A DNA stretch of 64,000 nt from Cercis canadensis (Eukaryota; Streptophyta; Magnoliopsida; Fabales; Fabaceae). Made by a program: the position numbers and the translations under genes. Numbering within the stretch: the first letter of the stretch is position 1; the number at the start of each line of letters is the position of its first letter. Positions 49,690-60,185 of the stretch are shown here, in pieces. The stretch lies in NCBI GenBank assembly GCA_003255065.1, contig QAOA01007638.1, positions 276,066 through 340,065 of the forward strand, in the 5' to 3' direction. Below the pieces are notes generated by a model that saw only the letters and a program-made list of their open reading frames with translations, ran no database searches and was not told the DNA's origin.

Positions 49690-50900
49690 AACCCTATTAG
49701 TACCTGTCGTCGTCTCCTCCCAAGTCCTCGACTATATCATCATAATCGTCACCCAGGGGCTATGGGGCCGCAATGGATGGCACACCCTGACCTCCCTGTA
49801 GGAGCTAAGCCAACATTAAAACAAGGTCCTCCATGGACGAGCCGGAATCCCCAAGAACTTGCAACACTGTGTTGATCCTCTCTAGCTCTTGGACCCATTG
49901 TGTTAGGGTAGCCACCTGCGACATCATCTTTGATAGGCAATGATCTAGTTACTTAGAAGGCTGGGTAGACTGTGGTTGGGCCGAGTCCAACACACTAGCC
50001 TTCTAGCGCACACCTTAAACCTGGCCTTTCTTGTTCTTGCTACCCCTGACATCGAGCCATAACCTAGTGTAGTCGATAGAAGAAGAAGAAGAGGACTGGG
50101 CCTAGCTCTCAGACCGACACCTCTCAAACTCAATATGCATTGATAAAAGTAGCACGCGAGTATTGAAATTTTAAACTCTAGCTATAGAACTGATATAAAT
50201 AAAAATTAACATCAAAATTACTTACATAAGTGGACTGAGCCCATGAATGGACCCAGCCCTTGCTAGAACTGTGCTGGAGGTGATGAAAGACCTCCGATGG
50301 GTTGGGCTCTCTCCCCAACTCCTTTGTTTACAAAAAAATTGAATAGTTAGTAAATATAAATTAACATAATTTTAAAACATATCTAAAATTAAACTATGTT
50401 ATTAAATGAACAACTTACTAGCCTCCGTTTGTGTTCAGAGATGGTTATTGAACCACCCCTATGATAACACCCTCCTTGATCAAAGGACCGGTTCTTCATG
50501 TTCTGCTCAGATATCGCCTTTTATTGAGTGAAGGCCCATTCAATCTCAGGGTGTTTAAGACATTAGGGCTCAACCATTTGCCCTTTGTCTTCCCGGTCCC
50601 GATGTCTCAGAATGAGGTGCGGATGTTATCACTGCACTTTGAAAGTTAGACCTTACAAATCTGGCTTTCATACTATGGGTGCCAAATATATTTCCTCTAC
50701 ATTAAAAAATAGAAGGTCATTGTTACCAAACATTTAAATGAAGCTACTTTTATTAAAATTAAAATTAAAGGTAATATAAGTATCATTACCTTAAACTTAG
50801 CCCTCCGTAAGTCCTTCACCTCATCAAGAATAGAGGTGAAGTCTAACCACGAGTCCTCATATTTCGACTTATAAATAGTCAAAAGATAATGGATGCATCC
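49690..50900 (-). pseudogene. CACTA-associated protein remnants (transposase_24-like)
   Basis: Minus strand: a segment similar to the SEVFHHLQHSSSKGWVHSW type block (about 50330-50220) seen in plant En/Spm proteins, then a Pro/Ser/Arg-rich stretch, then a coiled-coil-like QVATLTQWVQELERINTVLQ (about 49910) and an acidic end YDDIVEDLGGDDDRY (about 49740). Several stops and frame changes break it. Assignment is by pattern and moderate. Confidence 0.5.
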
Positions 50901-51040
50901 TTGGAAGGAAGAAAGCTGCACAAAAAAAATAACACAATTATTAGTATGGAAATAATAAACTATAAACCTTAAAAATTTAATAAGCCAGGTATTAGGATTA
51001 ACTTACTCTTTCTTCTCGTGTGGAAAGATCCACAAGCAAC

Positions 51041-53241
51041 TAGGGGTGTAAGGGAAACCATTCAAACCGGAAAAATTGACTGAACCGGACCGAGGGGGTT
51101 GGTTCGGTTTTCGGTTACACTGTCTGAAAAACTGAGGGGTTCGGTTCGATTCTCAGTTTCAATGAAGGAAAACCAAAAAAAAAGGACCGAATCGAATAAG
51201 GAAAAACTACGTCGTTTTGATTAGAAGTTGTTTCTGCACTCCTAGCCCTAGGCACTCTTCTTCGACTCTTTAAATCTCAAATCCTCTCCTTCTCTTCTCT
51301 TCTCTCATTCTCTGACTCTCCTTAAATCCCTAACTTCCCTTTCTCCTTTGTTAGAGACAGAGATATGTCTGTAGAAAGGTCGTTCGAAGCGTGGGAAGAG
51401 GTGCAGCGGCATGGCCAGGACTTGGCTGATTGGCTTGCTTAGGGTTTCACTGGGTTGATTCAGTCTCACATGAATCCTCCTTCTTTCGCGTGGCCCAACC
51501 CTCCAACATCGAAGCTCTTTGATCTTAAGTTTCCAAGCCAGGATTTTGGGAAAGGGGATTTGGGTTAGTGACGGAGAATACTAGAATCAATGGGGTTTCA
51601 ATGATTTTTAATATCGGTAATAGGATTAGGCAAGCTGGAGTGGACTTTGGTGCGATCTTGAATGGGTTAGTTCAGCAGTTTTATAGGTTATTTCCGATGC
51701 CATTTAAGCATGAAGATACAGTGATGGCTTATGTTCGGATAGAAGGGGATAAGGGTAGGCAGAAAGCTGATATTGGGGTTGCTTTGCAGGAAGATTTGGG
51801 ATCACTGAGCGAACAGTTGAGGGATTATGGATTCTCTGAGAATGATACTGGTGCTGGTATTGGTGGGTTGGTGGAAGAAGAAATTGGTACTGGTGGACCT
51901 GGTCATTTGTCTGAATCAATGCATGATTATGCCTTTAATTATTGGTGAGATACGATGGTGAGTATTAATAGTTTCTGCTCTCTGTCCTTTGTCTTAGTGA
52001 TGGTCAACGATTCTCAAGCTACATAATTTTGCTCTAGGGTATTTTCTTTGTATGTTGCTTAACAAATTCATAAGGTGTGAGGAGGCAGTTTATGGTGGCC
52101 TAATTATAGTTGCCCACGTCCAACCAGGAGAAAGATAAAAATGAGTTGTTTTAGGCATGGTTGCCTACTTTTTTAGTTGCAAAAACTTCACTATGAGCTT
52201 TCTGTTCTTTCATTACCCTCCAAATCATCTTTATTTAAAGGGATTTGCCCTGCATCACAAATTCTAGCAATCCATTGTTGTAAACTCTAAAGCAAAAGTT
52301 GAGTTGCCGAGGTTCTTTTGCATATTTGTTGTCTAGTTTCCTTGCCACTCTATGTATGTTCTGGTTCATACACAATGTTTTTTTAATGACATTGGTCATC
52401 TTAGCAATCAAGTCTAGCCTAGATATTATTGTTCTTGTTGCTTAATTCGACGTTCAACTGAAAATTAATCTAGATGTTGGAGGAGAGACTTAAGATGGAA
52501 GTATCCATACTAGGTCTATGCAAGCAGCGCAGAGCAAAATTATCTAAAAGTTCTATTCTTAATCTTTTAAATTGTGATATCATGGACTTCTTACCCATTT
52601 TCCTTAGTGAAAGTAAAGTTCTAATATGTAACGCCTGAAGTCTTATGAGGTGAAAATAATTAAGTCTAACATAACTTCTTCCTTTTCTGTTTCTCATAAA
52701 TCTTGAGCATTTATTAATCAAGTTATTCATTTTATCCAACTGAAAATTAATTTCTAGTGTGCTTTGTGGTAGAATTTCTGACCTATAGTTGAATATAGTT
52801 GTCTAGCATTTGAATTTCTTTTATTATATAGGAGAGGTTCTTACATTGAATTTTTGTTTTAAAATATTTGCATGAAAACATGAATTCAATTATATCTATA
52901 TTATAAGCTAAAGCAATTGGTGAATTTAACTAGTTGGCTGTCCTTGTACCTAATTCTCATGAATATGTGTTATATCCATAGATACCCATATGTGATGTGT
53001 TCTAGATTGTGTTAATTTGATCATGTATGTATTAAAATTTGTGTGTATTCTTCAAGGATACTTTAACGAGGCTAGGTTAGCTTCAGTTTCTGGCTTTCTT
53101 CTTGTTCAAATTTGAAAAAATGACTTGTGCAAGTTTTCTGGCAAAATCGACCAAACCGACTAAACTAGACAGAACCGGACCGGTCGATCCAGTTCGATTT
53201 TACTCTTAAAATTTTGAAAAACCGAACCGATTACACCCCTA
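51041..53241. mobile_element. hAT-like element carrying a captured gene fragment (Pack type)
   Basis: Ends TAGGGGTGTAA and TTACACCCCTA are exact inverted repeats, and the flanks CAAGCAAC (51033-51040, 53242-53249) are an exact 8-bp duplication, as for hAT. Subterminal GGTTCGGTTTT / AACCGAACCG repeats lie at both ends. It has no transposase, so it is non-autonomous. Its interior from about 51200 to 51950 looks like a host gene start rather than transposon DNA. Confidence 0.85.
51365..51947 (+). pseudogene. Captured fragment of an unidentified host gene
   Basis: A CT-rich leader (51250-51350) like a plant 5' UTR precedes an ATG at 51365 that reads MSVERSFEAWEEVQRHGQDL, ADWLA, then a stop, then GFTGLIQSHMNPPSFAWPNP. 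After a frame change the reading continues at 51568-51948 with NGVSMIFNIGNRIRQAGVDF, GLVQQFYRLFPMPFKHED and DKGRQKADIGVALQEDLG. A plausible donor (ATTATTG|GTGAGA, about 51944) ends the exon, and the following DNA looks intronic. So one exon with flanks was captured as genomic DNA. I do not recognise the protein family. It is inactive here. Confidence 0.65.
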
Positions 53242-53575
53242 CAAGCAACCATAAGCCGCTCGAGCACCCAATGATGGTGAGTCTGACATGGTCGGACTGG
53301 CATGAGACGACCCTTTAGCAGTCAATGATGCGCTACCCAGGGTCACGGCTCCGAACTGCTCATACATCGCACTTGGTGATGGTGTGTGTAATAACCCAGG
53401 GGTCAGCATGAACAGGGGTGAGGATGCTGGCTTGGTTTAAGATGGCCAAGCAACACCATTCCCTTTGTCCCTCTTGGAAGGTCCATATGCTGGAGATGAA
53501 CGCCTAGGATGGTCTAACATCAGTCATATAAAAGAGTAATTAATTAAGCATAAATGAATAACACAATAAATTAGC

Positions 53576-53709
53576 TAAACCTTAAACCCTAAATTAGAAA
53601 TTCTAAACCCCAAACTCTAAATCACTAAACCTCTAAATCCTAAACTCCAAATCTCAAACCCCTAAACCCATAAACCTTAACCCCTAAACCCCTAACCTTA
53701 AATCATAAC
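53576..53709. repeat. Degenerate telomere-like repeat (CCCTAAA variants)
   Basis: About fifteen to eighteen units of AAACCCTAAA, CCCCTAAACC and TCTAAATC type in 134 bp, related to the plant telomere unit CCCTAAA but with frequent changes. It lies in the CACTA element, right of the nested hAT-like element. Confidence 0.7.
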
Positions 53710-56270
53710 CAAAATTTATGTGAAGTCTCCCCTAAAACGTGAACAGTCTAGAAATTAAAAATTCCACACAATTACACATGAACTCAATCACAAAATAACA
53801 ATTAATTCCATAACTAAAAATTAGCTAGTTGTACATGTAAAAATTGCATAGCAATAGGAAAAATTACAAAACTAATTCTACACCATTCAAAAAATTCAAA
53901 AAAATCCAAAATTATTCTACATCAATAATATAAATAAAACCTCAACCTAATCATAACAAATGATATGAAATTGCTTATCAATTTCACTACATAAATTCAG
54001 TCATAAACCTACACTATTCAGCTATATCCAAAACAACTCCTATACTATCTAAAAAAAAAACATTCTAAATAGCTAAAACATATAATATGCATGCAAATTG
54101 ATAGACAATTCGTCATAGAAAACACATAAAAAATTAGAGACAAGAGAGGGATAGTCGAACCTATCTCAAATAGCTAAAAATCCAAAAAATGGTTCGGTAG
54201 AAAGGCTTCGGATGGGGTGCAGTGCAAAACCCAATAGAAAGCAAGGCAAATGGTGGAGGAAGTCAGGAAGAGAGAAATGGAAGAGGATAGGGAGAAAATG
54301 AAGCTTTGTGAAAATGGAGGCTGTGGCTGTGCAAGGGAGATGAAATGAAAATTTTCTCACCAGTTTTCTCATGGATTTTGTCCTTGAGAAAAAACCTTAA
54401 GATTCAAATCTTATGTGAAATGGTGTGCAGTGTGTTCTCAAGGACTTTCTCATAGCTTACTTATGCCGTGAGAAAGTCTATGAGAAAATTTAATTTTTCT
54501 TGTGGACAGTGTCCGTGTGAACACTTGCCACATTAATGATGACGTTTGGGATGCTTTTTCTCAAGGACAACTATGTCCATGACAAAGTCCATGAGAAAAT
54601 CCTAACAGTCATAGTTTTTGAGAAAATCTGTGAGAAATTGAGTGATTTTCTCACGGAATTTTGTTCCATGAGAAAAGTGTGAGAAAAACCCTTTTTTCTT
54701 GTAATTTATGTGATAGCATCGAGTATTCATGGGATGGCTGAAAAGAGTTCCGATGTGTCAATAAAGTTAATACAGGAGTAGATATTGAGTGATTTTTCCT
54801 ACCGAGTATCATATAGGAAAGCGTAGTTAGCAAAGCAAAAGTGCATCAAAATATTGTTCGGCTATTGGAAGGAGAATTACAACATATTGCCTAGATGAAT
54901 AGCTATAACGCAAGCTTATAATCCTGGAACCATCATCAAATGGTTGTTGGATAATAATTGGATGAGCAATCGTTTAAATGTTTAGGAAAGGATTTTCGCC
55001 ATGTCTTTTGGACATTCTAGGCATGTGTTGGTGTATTTCATTTCTTCAAGCTTGTGGAAAATATCGTGGCACATTGTTGATAGCTTCCGCACAGAACGGC
55101 GATAGGTCATCATTGCCTCTTGCATTTGCTATTATGAAGGGATAAGTTAAAGATGCGTGGACATAGTTTTTGACTGTAGTTCGTTGACACATTGGAGATC
55201 AACAATTTGGCTATCCTTTTCAGAACGTCACGTAACATTGGCATACAAATTCTTTTGCTTGTGGCACGTCATTAGCAATTGGAATACCTACTTCAAAAAC
55301 AAAAGCCCTAAAGACAAAAATATACGCAGTAGGTATGTATCAATATTGTAATTAGTATTTCTCAATAACCATTATATTAGCATATTTAGTTTCCATTTTT
55401 TCTCCTAATATTTTATCTTCTTTGACTATGATACGGAGTTAGTTTAAGACCCTTAAATTTAAAGAGTTTATGAGGGAAATACAAAGTTAGTGTGAAGACG
55501 ACTAGGCATGGAAGTATCTTCAGAATCTTGATGAAGTGAAGTGGACTTTACAAGAGGATACTAAAGGGAGGCGTTACGGCATAATGACAACTAATTTGGC
55601 TTAGAATATAAATGGCACATTGAAAGACATTTACAACATTCCTATTACTGCACTGGTTAAAGTGACATATTACAATATGAACACTATTTTCAATAAGAAG
55701 ATGGATGATGCTCAAACAATGATGACTAGTGGACAACAGTGGACTAAGTATGCAATGAAAAAGATGTGTGATAATACATGAGAAGCCTCATCACACAAGC
55801 CTCGAATGTTCAATAGGGATATCAATTTATTTGAGGTGGAGAAAAGGTATTATATGAGAACTAGGACGACTGGCCGAACATTTGTTGTGAATCTAAGTGA
55901 GAGAAAGTATACATGCAATCAATTTAAAGCCCTCCATATGTCATGCTCACATGCAATATTTGCTTATATGTCTATTGCAATCAATGAATGGACTTATGCA
56001 GATCTAGTATACTCGACCCAAAATTTAGTGAACGCTTATTGTAGGGAATTTAACCTTATTGGGGGAGAGGAATATTGGCCAGTGATTGAGGGAATAAAGA
56101 TTAGCCCTAACCCTGTGATGCTTTAGAAGAAAAGGCATCCTGCTTCTACTCGCATACGGATTGAGATGGATTGGCCTAATTCAATTGGAACCCGAACAAA
56201 GTGCAATATTTTTTGTTTGGAATGGCATAATAGACAAAATTGTCTATCTAGAAGAAAGGATAATCCATGA

Positions 56271-56694
56271 TGCATTCTTATTTCTAGGTTTGAATGTTTG
56301 TACTTTGAAAATCATTTAAACTTCTGCTTTCATTAACTATACATAATCTTTGATGATATCAATTTTGAATTTAAAGCCATCAATTGATGACATACAAATA
56401 ATTACAATAATCTGGTCACATGACGTGATAAATGAAATATATATTACAATCCATTAAATGCAAAAGTCATACTACATAAGTATACACGTAAAACAGAAAA
56501 ATAATACTACTTATAAGGCCGGTGTAAATGACAAAAAATCCCACATGTATGGGCATTCGTAGAACATTTTGGCTGGTCTTCCTTCTCAGGTTGAGGAGTT
56601 GGTTAGGTCATGTAATTATACATGTCCCCTAATACAAATAGTCTCATCACATTCATGGCCAGATCATTTGATAGATGTTCTGCCGGTGGAGTCA
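56271..56694. other. Non-coding after the MULE, no feature recognised
   Basis: AT-rich spacer between the end of the MULE coding remnant and a minus-strand reading frame. Confidence 0.45.
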
Positions 56695-56997
56695 TCATAA
56701 GATCAGTCCACTCATGTGGTAACACCGGCTATGAGGGCCTACGTCTATATCACATGCCGAAGGGGGAACACATGAATCAACATCAAAGAAATTATATACA
56801 GGTGAAAGAGCCGCATCATATGCAAGCATCATGATATCAATAAACATCTGGTCCTGAGAAACATGTGTCAGACCCAGCTGGTCAATCACGTGTTGCAATG
56901 TACTAGCACCACCACCATGACGACTAGAATGTATAGAGCTCTTAGCTCTTGAACCAGATTGTCGTCGTGATGACCCAGCTCGTAAGGCAGAATGCAC
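56695..56997 (-). CDS. Unassigned minus-strand ORF beside the MULE
   Basis: A 100-residue frame: a basic, Ser/Arg-rich start (RAGSSRRQSGSRAKSSIHSS) followed by TLQHVIDQLGLTHVSQDQMF and a PPSACDIDVGPHSRCYH end. It resembles the low-complexity C-termini of plant-mobile-domain type proteins that sometimes ride in MULEs, but this is only an impression. It could equally be a decayed second MULE gene or a chance frame. Confidence 0.3.
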   Translation of the reverse strand: MHSALRAGSSRRQSGSRAKSSIHSSRHGGGASTLQHVIDQLGLTHVSQDQMFIDIMMLAYDAALSPVYNFFDVDSCVPPSACDIDVGPHSRCYHMSGLIL

Positions 56998-57040
56998 CGA
57001 TGTAGCATCAGAATGTGTTGGTGAATCTCTAGCCTAGTGT

Positions 57041-58319
57041 TGTGAGAAATTTAACGCAAGTGTACGTTATTGTTTCCAAGTAATAAGATGAGATAGAGTT
57101 ATCGTTCCCACGAGGACTAATGTATTAACTACCGAAATTGGGTTAACCTTAATTTTATCTAATCAATCAATATGGAGAGATTTTCAAGAAACAACTAAAG
57201 TAGGATGAAAACAAACTTAAGCCAGCAAAATAACAAACTAAACCAGTAAAATGATAGAATTATCAAGAGAGAAAACATCTAGGGCTTTTGATTTCACGAT
57301 AGTATTCCGATTTGCTATTCCTAATTCATTAACCAAGAACAATCTTCCTAATTGCTAGCCAAGAACCCTAAATTATTTATTAGCCTTTCCCAAGGTCAAA
57401 CAAAAGTATTTCTAAGTTATGAACCCACGATATTCCTATGTGAATTGCGAACAACCTAGAAATTCACTTAATTCTATGGTTCTTTTTAAATAGCTACACA
57501 GGCCATAGAGGTATATTCCTATCTATGTTCTTAATCTCTATGATCTTTAATTGCAAATTACCTCCCAGTCTCATTGTAATTATCTAATCAACTAATTAGT
57601 GATCAAGCAATTAGAAGCATGAAGACTTGAGAAGAAGAAGACAATTTAATAAAGGAGTTCTTGAATTAAAGAAATAGAAAATAACAAATCATCCTAGCTA
57701 GGCTACATCATAGCCATAGAAGGGAATTTAGTTCATAGCAGATGAAAAGAACATGAAAAAATTAAATCTAGACATGATTCAAAGGGAAGAAGAAATAAAA
57801 ACTCTAAAGAGAAGCCCCAATCTTCTTGTGCCCTTCTCCAATCCTTGTTTTTGCTCTCCTCCTTGCCTCCAAAAAGTCCAGAAAATGATCCCCAAAAGAA
57901 TTTATAAAATTTCCTATTTATACTCTCTCTAAAAGCCTTAAAGAAACTAAGGAAAAATGGCACATGTAAAAAAAAAATCGCACGGGCACCGTGGCCCTGG
58001 AGTTTGGGTGCCGCGGCGCTGCCTCTCTGCCAAAAAACACTAATTTTCTCCGCGCGCGAGTGTCGCAGCGCTTGATTTTCAGCGCCGCAGCGCTGAGTTG
58101 CTGTCCTGCTTTTAAATTTCATGCTCCAAGAGCCGAGGCTCTGGGTTTTGGGGGTCGCGGCGCTTGAATTCTGGCCCAGAAACTTCTCAATTCTTCATTC
58201 TAACCTATGAAACCTACAATTTAACATAAAACATCCAATTAGATAACAATAAATCTCAATAAATAACCAAATAATTAAGTCAAAGAGATCTAAAGAGTGG
58301 ATATAAAACCTACTCAACA
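57041..58319 (-). repeat. 3' LTR (1.28 kb) of the OTA-type gypsy remnant
   Basis: TGTGAGAAATTTAACGC...ACCTACTCAACA on the + strand. The minus-strand purine tract lies directly beyond 58319, which fixes the boundary. It contains an array of GCGC-centred palindromes (57990-58170). It is the same family as the solo LTR at 41520-42858. Confidence 0.8.
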
Positions 58320-60185
58320 AATACTCCCAAACTTAACATTTGCTTGTCCTCGAGCAAAGAAAGAGAAAAATTAAATTAAACTCAACAACTAACTAACAAA
58401 GTGAAAAAATTATTTGCTAACCATACAGGCCTCAAAGATCTCTATTAAGCATAACTCCTAGAAAATTTTCAAGATAACATGAATCTGTATAATTTCAACC
58501 CGAAGTTAATCTCATCTCAATCTCACTAAAATTTCCTCTGTGTGTGTAAGTATAGCCCTTGCTTACCCTACTCTCTTCACTTAAATCAGATTATGCAAAT
58601 AAGCTCATAAACACATATTCTTCACTTTTATTCTCTTAGAACCCCATATGCTTGCTTTTCATGTCCATCTCCACTAATGTAGGCATTTCACAATATTGAG
58701 GATCAAAAGGACTTTTGATAAGCTTGTAATGTGTGGATGGGTTAAGGGTAGGATGATGGATAAACATGTGGCTTAACTCACCCATCACACAAATTCAGTT
58801 TAGAGTAAATTTTAAGAGCATCCTTCTTTCTTTTCACTTCTAACTCCTCCGAACTTATTTTCTTTTTTACTTTGCCATCCACCAATAGAATTCTTACTTT
58901 TGGGCCAATACATCTCATACTCAATGTTTTCCAAGACATTCTTTTTCTTTTTGTTTCTTTTCAATATTTGCACAATTGTCTTTTCTTTTTATTGCAAAAT
59001 ATTTTTTTTTTNCCTTCTTTCTTTTCACTTCTAACTCCTCCGAACTTATTTTCTTTTTTACTTTGCCATCCACCAATAGAATTCTTACTTTTGGGCCAAT
59101 ACATCTCATACTCAATGCTTTCCAAGACATTCTTTTTCTTTTTGTTTCTTTTCAATATTTGCACAATTGTCTTTTCTTTTTATTGCAAAATATTTTTTTT
59201 TTATGGCAGGGATGTAGCTCTTGAATTTTCATTCTTTGGTGGCCATTTCATTGAAATCTTCATTTTCTTTTCTTCACCAATTCTCCTTAATTTTTCTAGC
59301 TCTAGATTCTCTTAAGACTGAAAATGTATTTTAGGTGAAAGGTTCAAGTCCAAAGATCAAACAAAGGGCTAGGATCACTGTAAGTGACAAAGAAAAGGCT
59401 AATTTAGGTTCAAAGGGGTATGCTAGAGATCTAATCATCATTCAACAGGTTGGCTAGAAAAGCTCAAACTGAACAAAAATGGCCTAAATCATATCCTAAC
59501 ATTGTGCAGCCTAGGATTTCGCTTCGACTGACAATCAAGCAAGTTCTAGCATTCGTGAGATTTTGAAATGGCTTAGTTCACATAATCATCTTTAAGCAAT
59601 GCATATTTCAAGCAAGCAGGGCTATGTGCTCAGTAATTTAGGAAATTCCAGTCAGACAAAAATTAACATAAGAGTTAATCAGAAATACAAACACAAAATC
59701 TATCATTTTTCTAGAGCTGTAAACAGTGAAAATCAGTTTTATCATTAACCTAAGGTTAAACATAAAAAATTTCACTCTATTCTACTAAACTAAAGAAAAA
59801 TAAAAATTAAACATAAAAACTACCTAGAAAAGCATTAAAAAAATACCCAATAAGTTAAGTGCAAGTCAATACAGCAGCTCAGAAAATAATTCCCACCCCT
59901 AAACTTAAAGGAAACATTGTCCTCAATGTTTAAAGCAAAGAAGAAAAAGATGTGAGGACTTCCCTGAAATGGAGATGGATCACTTTGCATCTTTATCAGG
60001 TGGAGCTACTGGGGGGAATAAAAGTTATGGATTTTATACTTGAAACATAAAAAGAATTAAACACACAAGCATGAAAATAAAATTAAACGACTAATCAAAA
60101 CTTAAGAGAAAGGGTTAAAAAGATTGGGTTGCCTCCCACAAAGCGCTTGTTTTATAGTCCTCAGTATGACTGCCTCTAGAATAAA
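58320..60185 (-). other. 3' internal region of the gypsy remnant, no pol
   Basis: Low-complexity, CT- and A-rich sequence between the protease and the LTR. It contains the ACATTGAGGACAATGTTTCC phrase (minus strand, near 59920) that I associate with the 3' region of such elements. RT and integrase coding expected between protease and LTR is absent. Confidence 0.6.
58822..59202. repeat. 190-bp duplicated block around a single N (assembly join)
   Basis: 58822-59011 and 59013-59202 are nearly the same sequence (one T/C difference seen, TCAATGTTTTCC against TCAATGCTTTCC), separated only by the N at 59012. This most likely reflects unmerged contig ends. Confidence 0.8.

Larger units (their letters stand above)
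49187..54703 (-). mobile_element. CACTA (En/Spm-type) DNA transposon, decayed, with nested element
   Basis: Left end CACCATAAGAAATAAGG and inverted right end ACAAGAAAAAAGGG resemble the plant CACTACAAGAAAA terminus. Both ends carry many subterminal TTTCTCA(C/T)GGA / CCATGAGAAA repeats (49210-49480 and 54350-54680), a CACTA hallmark. Minus-strand coding remnants are at 49690-50900. The 3-bp duplication is not clean (TAT and TAA). Without the nested element it is about 3.3 kb. Confidence 0.75.
48020..56270 (+). mobile_element. Mutator-like (MULE) transposase region, decayed, split by a CACTA element
   Basis: Before the insert: an acidic N-terminal part (about 48250-48740; SSDEEDYILKGDESSNDEES) and the plant MuDR DNA-binding block (about 48940-49186; LHPTIWNVICSSKTSGCNW, RKYNGPHTCTNVMITQDHNK). 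After it (from 54704): NLCDSIEYSWDG, a degenerate DDE catalytic part, and a SWIM finger (about 55800-55990; YTCNQFKALHMSCSHAIFAY, C-x-H type). Across the insert the sequence joins as KLDV|NLCDSI, so one ancestral gene was interrupted. Stops and frame changes occur throughout. No clean terminal repeats were found; the right side may be cut by the gypsy element at 57041. Confidence 0.75.

Noticed and set aside
53576-53709. True chromosome end or telomere array
   Set aside because: Units are degenerate, only 134 bp long, and embedded in a transposon.
57733-58122. 129-residue minus-strand frame in the LTR
   Set aside because: It crosses the GC palindrome array and low-complexity Phe-rich sequence of the LTR; no domain.
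58872-59315. 147-residue Phe-rich frame containing an X
   Set aside because: It spans the duplicated block and N, and comes from T-rich DNA; an assembly artefact.
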